A stretch of 64,000 nucleotides of DNA from Zobellella maritima (GTDB lineage Bacteria > Pseudomonadota > Gammaproteobacteria > Enterobacterales > Aeromonadaceae). Below, in pieces: positions 17,868 through 26,853 of this stretch. Under the pieces are notes generated by a model that saw only the letters and a program-made list of their open reading frames with translations, made no database searches and was not told the DNA's origin. Location of the stretch: the NCBI RefSeq assembly GCF_003075035.1, contig NZ_QCZE01000002.1:124001-188000 (forward strand), in the 5' to 3' direction. The position numbers and the translations under genes were made by a program. Positions within the stretch are counted from its first letter, which is position 1; every line of letters starts with the position of its first letter.

Positions 17868-19310
17868 TTAGGCGCGGATGTAGGTGGTTTTCACAACGGT
17901 GTAGAATTCCTTGGCGTAAGTACCCTGTTCACGAGGGCCGAAGCTGGAATCTTTACGACCGCCGAACGGTACGTGGTAGTCGGTGCCCGCGGTCGGCAGG
18001 TTGACCATCACACAACCGGTCTTGGCGTTGCGTTTGAAGTCACTGGCGTACTTCAGGGACTCGGTGCAGATACCCGCAGTCAGGCCGAAGTTGGTGTCGT
18101 TCAGGGTGGCCAGCGCTTCTGCATAATCCTTGACCTTGATGACACAGGCGATCGGTGCGAAGGCCTCTTCACGGTTGATGGTCATGGCGTTGGTGGTGTC
18201 GGTGAACAGAGCCGGCTGCATGTAGTAGCCTTCTTTCTCTTCGTTCAGCACTTCACCGCCGTATACCAGTTTGCCGCCCTCGTTCTTGGCGATTTCCAGG
18301 TATTTCAGGTTGGATTCCATCTGGCGGGCATCCGCCACGGCACCGATGTGTACGCCTTCCTTCAGCGGGTGACCCACCACCAGTTTCTTCATGCGCTCGA
18401 TAACGGCGGCAACAAAACGGTCGTGAATGCCTTCGGTGACGATCAGGCGGGAGGACGCGGTACATTTCTGACCGGTACCACCGAAGGCACCGTTTACGGC
18501 ACATTCAACGGCGTTGTCCAGATCGGCGTCATCCAGCACGATCAGGGCGTTCTTGCTGCCCATCTCCAGCTGGCACTTGACCAGGTTTACAGCAGTCGCT
18601 GCAGCAACCTTGCGGCCGGTTTCCAGGGAGCCGGTGAAGGTCAGGGCGTTGATATCGCGGGAGTTGATCAGCACATCACCGACTTCAGCCCCCGGACCCA
18701 TGACCAGGTTGAAGGTACCGGCAGGCAGGTTCTGGCGAGAGATGATCTCGGTCAGGGCCCAGGCAGAGGCAGGGACCTGATTGGCCGGTTTCCAGACGAT
18801 GGCATTACCAAATGCCAGTGCCGGGGCGATCTTCCAGGCGCCGGTCGCAGTCGGGAAGTTCCAGGGGGTGATGATGCCGACCACACCAACCGGCTCGCGA
18901 CGGGTTTCAATCTCGACACCGGGGCGTACGGAATCGGCGGTTTCGCCCATCTGACGCAGTACTTCGGCGGCGTAGTAATGGAAGAACTGGCCGGAGCGAT
19001 AGGTTTCGCCTGCACCTTCTGCCAGTGTCTTGCCTTCTTCACGCGCCAGGATCCGACCCAGTTCGTCCTTGCGGGCGATGAGTTCGTCACCGATGGCCAT
19101 CAGTACGGCATAGCGCTGCTCCAGGCCGCTCTTGGCCCATTCCTGCTGACCTTTAACGGCGGCATCGATGGCGGCCTGGGTCTGGGCGGCGTCGGCCTGG
19201 GCGTAGTGACCAATCACATCGCCGAGGTCGGCGGGGCTCACGTTGGCAACGGAACCCGGGCCTTCAACCCACTCACCGGCAATATAGTTACGAAAAACTG
19301 AATCAGACAT
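17868..19310 (-). CDS. NAD(P)-dependent aldehyde dehydrogenase (ketoglutarate-semialdehyde dehydrogenase-like)
   Basis: 480 aa from ATG 19310, which is preceded by AGGAGGT at 7 bp; the frame runs 33 bp further but without RBS. Catalytic cysteine in GGTGQKCTASSR, general-base glutamate in CQLEMGSKNALIVLDDADLD, cofactor motifs TPWNFPTATGAWK and FTGSLETGR. The overall pattern is closest to the alpha-ketoglutaric-semialdehyde/2,5-dioxovalerate type, but substrate is uncertain. First gene of the ALDH-M19-BCCT-ridA operon, divergent from a LysR gene with a shared palindromic operator. Confidence 0.9.
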   Translation of the reverse strand: MSDSVFRNYIAGEWVEGPGSVANVSPADLGDVIGHYAQADAAQTQAAIDAAVKGQQEWAKSGLEQRYAVLMAIGDELIARKDELGRILAREEGKTLAEGAGETYRSGQFFHYYAAEVLRQMGETADSVRPGVEIETRREPVGVVGIITPWNFPTATGAWKIAPALAFGNAIVWKPANQVPASAWALTEIISRQNLPAGTFNLVMGPGAEVGDVLINSRDINALTFTGSLETGRKVAAATAVNLVKCQLEMGSKNALIVLDDADLDNAVECAVNGAFGGTGQKCTASSRLIVTEGIHDRFVAAVIERMKKLVVGHPLKEGVHIGAVADARQMESNLKYLEIAKNEGGKLVYGGEVLNEEKEGYYMQPALFTDTTNAMTINREEAFAPIACVIKVKDYAEALATLNDTNFGLTAGICTESLKYASDFKRNAKTGCVMVNLPTAGTDYHVPFGGRKDSSFGPREQGTYAKEFYTVVKTTYIRA

Positions 19311-19385
19311 AGTAGACCTCCTGTACCTAGTTGGAATCATCATAGGAGCTGTGCTTTAATAACAAAAATTAATTAATGATATTGC

Positions 19386-19405
19386 TTGATAAGGAAGCCT
19401 TATCA
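19386..19405. promoter_or_regulatory. LysR operator (site 1) overlapping the lysR start
   Basis: TTGATAAG (19386-19393), spacer GAAGC, CTTATCA (19399-19405): a near-perfect palindrome with T-N11-A core. It covers the AAGGA ribosome site and start codon of the LysR gene and lies 76 bp upstream of the ALDH start. The same arms with a 5-bp spacer recur at 20455-20475. Confidence 0.7.
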
Positions 19406-20295
19406 TGTTGCCGGAATTCAAGATCACTCAACTGCGCCATTTTGTTTGGGTCGCCGAGCTGAAGGGCTTTCATGTCGCCGCCGAAAAGGCACACCGCACC
19501 CAGCCGGCCATCTCTTTGTCTATTCGCGATCTGGAAAACAAGTTGGGGGAGGCGCTGTTCGAGAAACGCAACAGTCGCACGGCCAAGACCGAATTGACCC
19601 CCTTTGGCAAGCAGTTTCTGCCCAGGGCCAAGGAATTGATCGCCCACCACGATCGCATCGCCGAAGACATGACGCTGCTGGCCGAGCACAAGACCGGCCA
19701 CCTGCGGCTGGCCTCGGTGCCCTCCATTGCCAGCCGGTTTCTGCCGGAATTGTTGTTGAACTTCATCGGCGACAGCGAATTGCACGTCAGCGTGTTCGAC
19801 GATAACTCCAGTGCGGTGTTGCAGATGGTGGAAAACCAGCAGGTGGACTTCGGTATCGCCGGCCTGTTCGATGAGCAGGATCAGAGTGAGAAACACTTTA
19901 TTCCGGTCTGGGAAGACCATATCGGGGTGGTCTGCCCCCACCAGCACCCGCTGGCCGCGAAAAGCGAGCTGCACTGGCGGGAGCTGCAGCCCTACCGGTT
20001 GATACGCAACGGTACCTCGCTGCTGCTGGAAGACAGTGAGGCGCAGCCCCTGCTGGTGAACTCCCAGTACTACATTTCCAACATGATTTCCCTGATCGCC
20101 ATGCTGGAAGCCGGTTTCGGCATCACCACCCTGCCCTGGTATGCCTTTCCCACGGACAATACCAAGCTGGCCTTTATCCCCTTGCATACGCCCCTGGTAC
20201 GCCGGCGTATCGGCATCGTTACCCTCAGTAACAAGTCGCTTACCCCACCGGCTCAGGCCCTGGTCGATTTTATCCTGGCCAGCCATACCGGCTGA
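19405..20295 (+). CDS. LysR-family regulator, divergent from the ALDH operon
   Basis: 296 aa. HTH: LRHFVWVAELKGFHVAAEKAHRTQPAISLSIRDLENKLGEALFEKR, then a two-lobed periplasmic-binding-like effector domain (about 95-290). AAGGA 7 bp ahead of ATG. Its start codon overlaps a TTGATAAG-N5-CTTATCA palindrome, implying tight autorepression. A second copy lies before the plus-strand operon starting at 20728, so it probably controls both the ALDH/BCCT genes and the unknown/DUF3726 pair. Confidence 0.9.
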   Translation: MLPEFKITQLRHFVWVAELKGFHVAAEKAHRTQPAISLSIRDLENKLGEALFEKRNSRTAKTELTPFGKQFLPRAKELIAHHDRIAEDMTLLAEHKTGHLRLASVPSIASRFLPELLLNFIGDSELHVSVFDDNSSAVLQMVENQQVDFGIAGLFDEQDQSEKHFIPVWEDHIGVVCPHQHPLAAKSELHWRELQPYRLIRNGTSLLLEDSEAQPLLVNSQYYISNMISLIAMLEAGFGITTLPWYAFPTDNTKLAFIPLHTPLVRRRIGIVTLSNKSLTPPAQALVDFILASHTG

Positions 20296-20727
20296 GCCGG
20301 CCTCGATGGGGCCGCCGACGCGAGCGCCTGTTTACTTTTTGGTTACCCTGTCCTTACCCACCCCCTACCTGGTTTCTTTTTTTTAACCTTATTTAGCCAT
20401 CCTGGCCGGGGATCCGGCTGTCAGACATCAGCAACAATGCGCTTTCCAAGCATATTGATAAGTTTGTCTTATCAAATGATACAACCTTTTAATTTGTATG
20501 GGCTTGTGGCTTTGGATGAAGATGTCGGTCATGAGGAAAGCACTGGCTCTGTCACACGGTGGTGGATCCCATGACGGTTGACTGTACTGTTAAGCGTTTG
20601 CTCACCCGTTCGAGACTCTCGGGACAAGCATCAGGTGTCGCTTCCTCTGGCAACAGACATTGAGTTGCCGGCGGCTTAGTCCGGCACATGGCACTTAGGG
20701 ATATGTAGCAATTACGCGAGGATATAA
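20296..20727. other. Intergenic control region of the 573-aa gene
   Basis: 432 bp without a recognisable gene. Apart from the palindrome listed separately at 20455-20475, I see no strong structure. Confidence 0.5.
20455..20475. promoter_or_regulatory. LysR operator (site 2)
   Basis: TTGATAAG (20455-20462), TTTGT, CTTATCAA (20468-20475): perfect 8-bp arms identical to those of site 1 at 19386. It lies about 250 bp before the 573-aa gene. Confidence 0.7.
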
Positions 20728-22449
20728 ATGATGAGGTTAGCTGCGATTAAAGCCTCTTTGACAGGCCGGAATGCCCTGCCGCTACGACCTGTCAGCCAGG
20801 TGATGGATCTGGAACGGCTGGGTGCCATGCATCAGAGCCGGCTGAGTTTTATGCGTACCCTGGTGCGGCGCATCATGTTGGAGCGCTGGCAGATCGACAC
20901 CGTTCGTCTTGACCTGTGTGCCGACGGCTATGGCACTGTGATCTATGAAATCAATACCCCCCAGGGTTTGTTTAACTTTGTCATTTTTTCCAACTACCTG
21001 AGCCCGGAAGAACGCAACGACAGGGTAATTGCCAGCAAGTGGGATCTGACCATGGCCTTGGTCGAAGGCCGGGTCGAAGACGAGTACCTGGAGTTCCTGA
21101 GGCAGAACGTCCCTCTGCAGGAAGCAGGCAGGGTGGATTCCCGTGTCTTCGTCTTGTCCCGGGCCAATCGCAGCGCTCGTAATTTTGATTATGTGGTTGA
21201 TCAGCTGGCCAAGGGTGAGCAACCCGATGCTGACAATATCGCCAAGGTCGGTTATCTCTACCGTACTACGGCCGTCTATGGCAGCGGCAAGCTGGGCATG
21301 GCCGACTGGGACAAGGTGAGCAGTCGCTATCCGGATTTTGCCCGTCCCTTTGCCGCCGAGATGTTTGTCTGTTTCATGCTGAGAAACTTCAGCCTGTTGC
21401 AGGTGGAGCATATTGCGCGAGAGCGCTCCCCGCATCAATTTGCGCCGATGAAGACCGAAATAAAACGTTACTTCGGCATCGGCAATGCAACCGGGCTGGG
21501 CATGGCCCCCTATCTGATCAACCACCCCATGCTGATCAACCAGTGGGTGGAATTGCGCGAGCTGGCCCTGGCCCTGGTACGGACCCTGGGTCATATCGAC
21601 AATGGGGTGCGTCGGCAGTTCGACACCCTGTTGGCACGCTGCGCCCGGCATATGGCCGAAACCGTGACCGAAGATGACTGGCAGACCAAGAATAACCTGC
21701 GGGTGATCGAGGATATCTCTGCCCTGCGGGAGCAGGCCGGTGCCGCCCTGGACAGCTGGGATACCCTGCTGACCTGGAGTGAACAGCACTGCTCGCTGCA
21801 GGCACAGGAGCTGCTGGTCTCCGTGATGCTGGAGCTGTACCCACAACTGGTCGACGGCCTGGATGACTACTACTGCGCAGAAGAATTTCTCGATCTGGAT
21901 CCACTGATGCCAGTACAGCAGCTGAAAGCGGTGATCGAGCGACGCTATGACTGGGCGCTGAAGATCGATTTTGGCGAAGAAGGCGCCCGGGATATCTTCT
22001 GGTATCGTTCAGAAGAAAAAATGGAACCTCGACTGGGCCTGAGTGCCCTGGACACCGGCAAGGAAAAACAGATGGCGCTGGGCGTCGGCTATGCCGTATT
22101 CAAATGTTACGAACAGCTGTGCCAGTACATAGAAGAGCACCCGCAACATACCACGGCCCGCTTTATGGTGGCCCGGCCCAAGCTGCGCGGCATAGTGCGC
22201 CGTATCCAGAGTATGGATCGTTGCGTGTATGGCGATATCCAGGCCAACCTGCTGGCCAGGGATATCCTGCCCATGCATCTGTTGCGTGCCAAGCTGTCGT
22301 TCTTCGGCGTCAGCAAGTTTGATCCCCGCTCTCGTCTTTGGGTGCGCAATACCATGTATCAGGGCGCCCCGTTACTGGAAGATATAGGCAAGACCTATAA
22401 CGACGACTGGTTTATGCCCCTGGCCCCCGGACAGCAAGGAGAAGCCTGA
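20728..22449 (+). CDS. Uncharacterised conserved-looking 573-aa protein
   Basis: I do not recognise a named domain. 573 aa, no signal peptide, no clear membrane segment, mixed alpha/beta composition; start MMRLAAIKASLTG. Stretches that look conserved rather than random are NRSARNFDYVVDQLAKGEQ, LYRTTAVYGSGKLGMADWD, YFGIGNATGLGMAPYLINHP and LRAKLSFFGVSKFDPRSRLW. The glycine-rich GIGNATGLGMAP segment could bind a nucleotide or phosphate; that is a guess. Stop and next start overlap (TGATG), so it is translationally coupled to DUF3726. A LysR palindrome upstream ties it to the BCCT/ALDH locus. Confidence 0.75.
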   Translation: MMRLAAIKASLTGRNALPLRPVSQVMDLERLGAMHQSRLSFMRTLVRRIMLERWQIDTVRLDLCADGYGTVIYEINTPQGLFNFVIFSNYLSPEERNDRVIASKWDLTMALVEGRVEDEYLEFLRQNVPLQEAGRVDSRVFVLSRANRSARNFDYVVDQLAKGEQPDADNIAKVGYLYRTTAVYGSGKLGMADWDKVSSRYPDFARPFAAEMFVCFMLRNFSLLQVEHIARERSPHQFAPMKTEIKRYFGIGNATGLGMAPYLINHPMLINQWVELRELALALVRTLGHIDNGVRRQFDTLLARCARHMAETVTEDDWQTKNNLRVIEDISALREQAGAALDSWDTLLTWSEQHCSLQAQELLVSVMLELYPQLVDGLDDYYCAEEFLDLDPLMPVQQLKAVIERRYDWALKIDFGEEGARDIFWYRSEEKMEPRLGLSALDTGKEKQMALGVGYAVFKCYEQLCQYIEEHPQHTTARFMVARPKLRGIVRRIQSMDRCVYGDIQANLLARDILPMHLLRAKLSFFGVSKFDPRSRLWVRNTMYQGAPLLEDIGKTYNDDWFMPLAPGQQGEA

Positions 22450-23198
22450 TGCAGGTATCGATGAATGAGCTGAAGGCGGCGCTGCGCCGCTGCTTTGAAG
22501 CCGCCGGTTATTTTGTCGGCAATTATGAAGATGCCGCCAACATGGTATTGTGGCTGGAAAAGCACGGCCTGGGCGGGCTGGCGGAACTGGAGCGGGCTTT
22601 GCCCTATATCAAGTCGGATGCCGATAAGCCGCTGAGTACAGTGGTCTATGAAGACAGCACCTCGGCCATTATCGACAGTAACGGCCGCAGCGCCCTGAAC
22701 TGCATCGCGGCCTCGGTGGACCTGGCCCATGCCAAGGCGCTGGAAAGCGGCATCGCCACCATTACCGTGCATAACTGCCATAACCGCATGTTTGCCCTCA
22801 AGGCTCTGACCGACTGCGGGCGGCGCGGCATCAGCGTCACCGCCTACTGGCAGAACGGCAGCGAGACGGTCAAGGAGTATGCAGCGGCCATTAAGGCAGG
22901 GGAGCGCTATCCCAGCTTTAGCGAGGCAGCCACCAGCCTGGTAACCAATCCGGATGAACAGCAGGCGCTGACCATTGTCTGCAGTTCCCGGGTTGATCTG
23001 GCCGGTTCGCTGCAGCGTTCGAAGGGCAACCGTAACGCCCGCTACATCAGCCCCGAACAGCTGGCCGAAAACAAGGAATACATCATCGACAACGGCATCG
23101 CGATCGACGAGGCGCTGTGGGCCGAGATCAACCGTATTGGTGCCGGTATCCTGGTGGAAAATACCGACCGTTCCCGGCAAGGGGCGGGGGGCCAGTAA
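22449..23198 (+). CDS. DUF3726 family protein
   Basis: 249 aa. I recognise the DUF3726 pattern: an N-terminal helix-rich ELKAALRRCFEAAGYFVGNYEDAANMVLWLEKHGLGGL, then SALNCIAASVDLAHAKALESGIATITVHNCHNRMFAL. The latter resembles the Ldh2/malate-dehydrogenase-like fold N-terminus. Function unknown; an Ldh2-like oxidoreductase relative is possible. One-base overlap with the preceding 573-aa gene indicates a stable partnership. Confidence 0.75.
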   Translation: MQVSMNELKAALRRCFEAAGYFVGNYEDAANMVLWLEKHGLGGLAELERALPYIKSDADKPLSTVVYEDSTSAIIDSNGRSALNCIAASVDLAHAKALESGIATITVHNCHNRMFALKALTDCGRRGISVTAYWQNGSETVKEYAAAIKAGERYPSFSEAATSLVTNPDEQQALTIVCSSRVDLAGSLQRSKGNRNARYISPEQLAENKEYIIDNGIAIDEALWAEINRIGAGILVENTDRSRQGAGGQ

Positions 23199-23498
23199 TA
23201 ACATCAAGTGTCTGGCTACCGTATTCCGGCTCTAAGCTAACAGGGCCAGCTCCGTCAACACCTCGGGCACCAAGGCCACCAAGGCCACCAGCACTGGATA
23301 ACGGACGCGAACATGCACCGGATGTTCGCTCCGTTAACCCAGCTTGGTGCAGGCAGCCAGCACGCTGACCCATGGCGTCTTGCACGTCGCCATATGACCG
23401 CCATCAACCGGTAAACAAGCATGCCTGGTTGATTCCCCTCCCACCGTTTTATCTGCCCCTGTGCTAGACTGCCTGCCTTTCTCTCCCGGATATTCATC
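23199..23498. other. Intergenic gap without identified features
   Basis: 300 bp. Only a short imperfect repeat of CAAGGCCAC at about 23267-23290 is visible; no terminator with a T-run seen. Confidence 0.4.
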
Positions 23499-24248
23499 AT
23501 GTTGTATTCTCCCGATGAACTATTGGCCTTGCTGATCGTGACCGGTGGCATCCTGGTGCAAGCCTGGGTGGGCATAGGCTTTGGCCTGCTGGCGGCGCCG
23601 CTGCTGTACCTGATTGAGCCCGCCTATGTGCCTGGTCCGATACTGATGCTGGGCTGGATGTTGTCGGTGGTGGTGGTGCTGAAACAGCGGCATACACTTA
23701 ACTGGCGGCGGGTATTTCCTGCCATTGTTGCCCGTCTGCCCGGCTCCTGGTGTGGTGCCCTGTTGCTGGTGAGCATAGCGCCTTACCAACTGAGCCTGTT
23801 CTTTGGTTCGGCGCTGTTGCTGGCGGTGTGGTTGAGCAGCCGTCACTATGCATTGCCGCTTTCTCCGGTGAGTCTGACCGTCGGCGGGTTTTTCTCGGGG
23901 CTGTTGGGTACCGCTACCTCGGTCGGCGGCCCCCCCATGGCATTGCTTTACCAGCATGAGCCGCGTTTGACTGCCCGCAATGAAATTGCCGCCTTCTTCC
24001 TGATCGGCACCCCCATGTCCATGCTGATGCTGCTGTTGCAAGGTGGGCTGGCGTTGCTCAGCCCCATACTGATCCTGAAGATGATCCCCGGCGTGCTGCT
24101 GGGTTTTTGGTTGTCCAGGCGGCTTGAGCGCGTGTTCAAGAGAGACAGTGCCCGCTTGGCCATCCTGTGGATCTCGGCCCTGTCGGCCCTGGTGGTGTTA
24201 TGGCGAGGAATAATGGAAGGGCTGGCGGGCCAGCTTGCTGCCGGCTAA
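23499..24248 (+). CDS. TSUP-family (TauE/SafE-like) membrane transporter
   Basis: 249 aa with about 8 TM helices. The two family repeats are visible: GGILVQAWVGIGFGLLAAPLLYLI near the N-terminus and GGFFSGLLGTATSVGGPPMALLYQ in the middle. TSUP members export sulfite, sulfoacetate or other organosulfonates/anions. It lies between the DUF3726 gene and the MetJ-box-controlled ABC transporter, with gaps of 300 and 125 bp, so operon membership is unclear. A sulfur-related anion is plausible given the surroundings. Confidence 0.85.
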   Translation: MLYSPDELLALLIVTGGILVQAWVGIGFGLLAAPLLYLIEPAYVPGPILMLGWMLSVVVVLKQRHTLNWRRVFPAIVARLPGSWCGALLLVSIAPYQLSLFFGSALLLAVWLSSRHYALPLSPVSLTVGGFFSGLLGTATSVGGPPMALLYQHEPRLTARNEIAAFFLIGTPMSMLMLLLQGGLALLSPILILKMIPGVLLGFWLSRRLERVFKRDSARLAILWISALSALVVLWRGIMEGLAGQLAAG

Positions 24249-24336
24249 TGCATCAGCCGTTGTTCGACATGATTGACTGCCGGGCCAGGAGGGCTTTGTT
24301 CCATTTGACAACGAGTTATCGGATAGATAAGTTGCT

Positions 24337-24368
24337 CGACGGCTAAGTGTTTAGACGTCTGGATGGAG
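24337..24368. promoter_or_regulatory. MetJ operator (tandem met boxes) before the ABC importer
   Basis: Consecutive 8-mers CGACGGCT, AAGTGTTT, AGACGTCT, GGATGGAG from 24337. Against the MetJ box AGACGTCT they match 6, 4, 8 and 3 positions; the third is perfect. The last unit contains the GGAG ribosome site of the ATPase gene, so bound MetJ would block expression. Confidence 0.75.
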
Positions 24369-24373
24369 TTTCA

Positions 24374-25870
24374 TTGGAATTACAGGATACCACCAAGGCC
24401 TTTGGCCCCCATCAGGTACTGAAAGGCGTAAACCTGCGTCTGCCGGCCGGTAAGGTGACTGCGCTGATGGGAGCAAATGGTGCCGGCAAGTCTACCCTGG
24501 TCAAGGTGCTGTGCGGCATGCACCGGGCTGATACGGGGCGCCTGCTGATTGACGGTCGAGCGGTGACATTGAACGATCCACGCCAAGCCAATGCCGCCGG
24601 TATCGTCACCGTCCACCAGCATATCAACGACAATGTGGTGCTGACTCTGACGGTGGCGGAAAACCTGTTGCTGGACCAGCTGAGCGACGGCCGGCTGCGT
24701 GGCCTGCTCGGTCGCAGGCGGTTGGCGGAACGGGCCCGGCCCTTGGCCGAGGCGGTCGGCCTGGATATTCCGATGGACATCCAGGTTGCCGAGCTGGGCC
24801 AAGCCGAGCGTCAGTTGCTGGCCATCGCCCGGGCCCTGGCCCATCATCCTCGCCTGCTGATCCTCGATGAGCCAACCTCGACCCTGTCCGATGCAGAAGC
24901 CGAGCGGCTGTTCGTGTTGGTGGAGCGGTTGCGGGCACGGGGGACCGGGGTACTTTATATCAGCCACCGCTTGAGCGATATCCGCCGGCTCGCGGATCGG
25001 GTAGTGGCACTGCGCGACGGGGTCATCGTGCTGGAGCAGGACACCCCGGACCTGCCCCGGGCGGTGCAAGCCATGCTGGGCCATGGTGTGGGCGAGGTGA
25101 CGCATACATACCGGCGGGGCGGTAGGGAGCGGTTCCGGCTGCAACAGGTTAGGCTGGCAGGCGGTACACCGCCTTTCTACCTGAGCCTGCGCGAGGGGGA
25201 GATCACGGTCGCCACCGGCCTGTTGTCGAGCGGTGCCATGGGCCTGCTGCAGGCCATCTACGGCCTCAAGCCCCTGGTATCCGGCACCATGTACAAGGGC
25301 GGCAAGCCTTGGTCGCCGAGGGGGCCGTCCGAGGCTATAAAGGGGGGCGTGTTTATGGTCCAGGAAGACAGGGCCAGCGCCGGCATCATTCCCGGTTTTT
25401 CCCTACGCCAGAACCTGAGCTTGCCGTTTCTGTCCCGTTTTAGCCGGTGGGGGCTGCTCGACCGCCACCGGGAAGCAGAGCGCGCCAAATACAGCCTGGA
25501 TCAGGCCGGGGTTGTCTATCAGTCCGACAGACAGACGATGAGCGCCCTGTCGGGCGGCAACCAGCAGAAACTGATGCTGGCCCGCTGGCTGCAGCAACCC
25601 TGCGAACTGTTGCTGCTGGCCGAGCCCTTTCAGGGGGTGGATATCGGCGCCCGCCGGGATATCGGACACCTGCTCAGGCGGACTGCCGACGAGCGGGCCA
25701 CCCTGGTGGTGTGCACGGATCTGGAAGAGGCCCTGGAGCTGGCCGACCGGCTGCTGGTGTTCAATCACCATCGGCTGGTGGGTGATCACCGGGTTGAGCA
25801 ACTGAATATGGAGCAGGTGCTGCAACAGATCGCCGCCCTGCCGGAACACATCGATGAGGAATGGACATGA
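24374..25870 (+). CDS. Ribose-type ABC importer ATP-binding protein (two NBDs); probable methylthio-sugar importer
   Basis: I place the start at TTG 24374, 5 bp after GGAG; a GTG at 24347 in frame would lie inside the MetJ boxes. About 498 aa, duplicated NBD as in RbsA/MglA. NBD1: Walker A GANGAGKST, unusual signature ELGQAERQLLAIARAL, Walker B LLILDEPTS. NBD2: degenerate Walker A (GLLSSGAMGL) but good signature LSGGNQQKLMLARWL, with AEPFQG in place of D-E-P at Walker B, normal for the inactive half. It energises the permease and binding protein that follow. The MetJ operator suggests the substrate is a methionine-cycle by-product such as 5-methylthioribose; that is inference. Confidence 0.88.
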   Translation: MELQDTTKAFGPHQVLKGVNLRLPAGKVTALMGANGAGKSTLVKVLCGMHRADTGRLLIDGRAVTLNDPRQANAAGIVTVHQHINDNVVLTLTVAENLLLDQLSDGRLRGLLGRRRLAERARPLAEAVGLDIPMDIQVAELGQAERQLLAIARALAHHPRLLILDEPTSTLSDAEAERLFVLVERLRARGTGVLYISHRLSDIRRLADRVVALRDGVIVLEQDTPDLPRAVQAMLGHGVGEVTHTYRRGGRERFRLQQVRLAGGTPPFYLSLREGEITVATGLLSSGAMGLLQAIYGLKPLVSGTMYKGGKPWSPRGPSEAIKGGVFMVQEDRASAGIIPGFSLRQNLSLPFLSRFSRWGLLDRHREAERAKYSLDQAGVVYQSDRQTMSALSGGNQQKLMLARWLQQPCELLLLAEPFQGVDIGARRDIGHLLRRTADERATLVVCTDLEEALELADRLLVFNHHRLVGDHRVEQLNMEQVLQQIAALPEHIDEEWT

Positions 25871-26841
25871 TACGGCAAGGCGCCATCAAATACGGGCTGG
25901 TTGTGCTGCTGGTGGCCATGGTGCTGGTGTTCAGCTACCTTCAGCCGGCCTTCGGCAGCATGCGCAACAGCTTCATTATTCTGCAGTCGGTTTCGATCGT
26001 GGCCATTCTGGCCCTGGGCGTGACCGCCACCCTGGCGGTGGACGGCTTTGATCTGTCGATCGGCGCCACCGCCGCCCTGGCGATGATGACCTCTTCCTAT
26101 GTGCTGGTGGTACTGGATGGCGGTACCCTGGCGGCCGTTGTAGCCGCCCTGGGGGTGGGCGTGCTGGTGGGGCTGCTTAACGGCTTCCTGACGGTGCAGA
26201 TGCGCATCCCGGATCTGCTGGCGACCCTGGGAGTCATGTTTCTGCTGCTGGGGCTGCAGTTGATCCCCACCGAAGGCCGTTCCATCGCCGCCGGCATGAT
26301 ACTGGGCGATGGCGGCACGGCGCCGGGTCGGTTCAGCGCCGGCTTCCTGGAACTGGGCCGTACCCGGTTGTTCGGGGTGGTGCCGGTGCCGGTGGTGATC
26401 ATGCTGGTGCTGGCGCTGATCACCTGGCTGTTCCTGGAGCGCAGCCGGTTTGGCCGGCTGTTTTACGCCATCGGCGGCAACCGCTCCGCGGCCTGGCTGG
26501 CGGGCGCGAATGTGTCTGCCTATCGTTACGGTGCCTATGTGATTTCCGGCGTCTATGCGTCCATTGGCGGTATCCTGCTGGCGGCACGCATGGGGCGGGG
26601 CGATGTCAGCTCCGGCAACAGCCTGCTGATGGATGCGGTGGCGGCGGCGCTGGTGGGCTTTGCCGTGCTCGGTGCGGCTCGCCCCAATGCCCTGGGGGCC
26701 GTGGTGGGGGCGCTGTTTGTGGGGGTACTGCTCAATGGTTTGACCATGCTTAATGCCCCCTACTATACCCAGGACTTTATCAAGGGCGCCGTGCTGGTGG
26801 TGGCGCTGATGTTCACCTTTGGCCTGGCCAAACGTAGTTAA
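25867..26841 (+). CDS. Ribose-type ABC importer permease
   Basis: 324 aa from ATG 25867, which overlaps the ATPase stop as ATGA and has GAGGA 7 bp upstream (an ATG at 25861 is in frame). BPD_transp_2 (RbsC-like) family: AVDGFDLSIGATAALAMM, the conserved LNGFLTVQMRIPDLLATLGVMFLLLGLQL and FYAIGGNRSAAWLAGANVSAYR coupling segment. One permease gene implies a homodimer in the membrane. Confidence 0.9.
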   Translation: MIRQGAIKYGLVVLLVAMVLVFSYLQPAFGSMRNSFIILQSVSIVAILALGVTATLAVDGFDLSIGATAALAMMTSSYVLVVLDGGTLAAVVAALGVGVLVGLLNGFLTVQMRIPDLLATLGVMFLLLGLQLIPTEGRSIAAGMILGDGGTAPGRFSAGFLELGRTRLFGVVPVPVVIMLVLALITWLFLERSRFGRLFYAIGGNRSAAWLAGANVSAYRYGAYVISGVYASIGGILLAARMGRGDVSSGNSLLMDAVAAALVGFAVLGAARPNALGAVVGALFVGVLLNGLTMLNAPYYTQDFIKGAVLVVALMFTFGLAKRS

Positions 26842-26853
26842 ACAAGGAAACGA

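Noticed and set aside
17973-19301. 442-codon plus-strand frame opposite the aldehyde dehydrogenase gene
   Set aside because: Shadow of the ALDH gene, whose motifs are complete on the minus strand.
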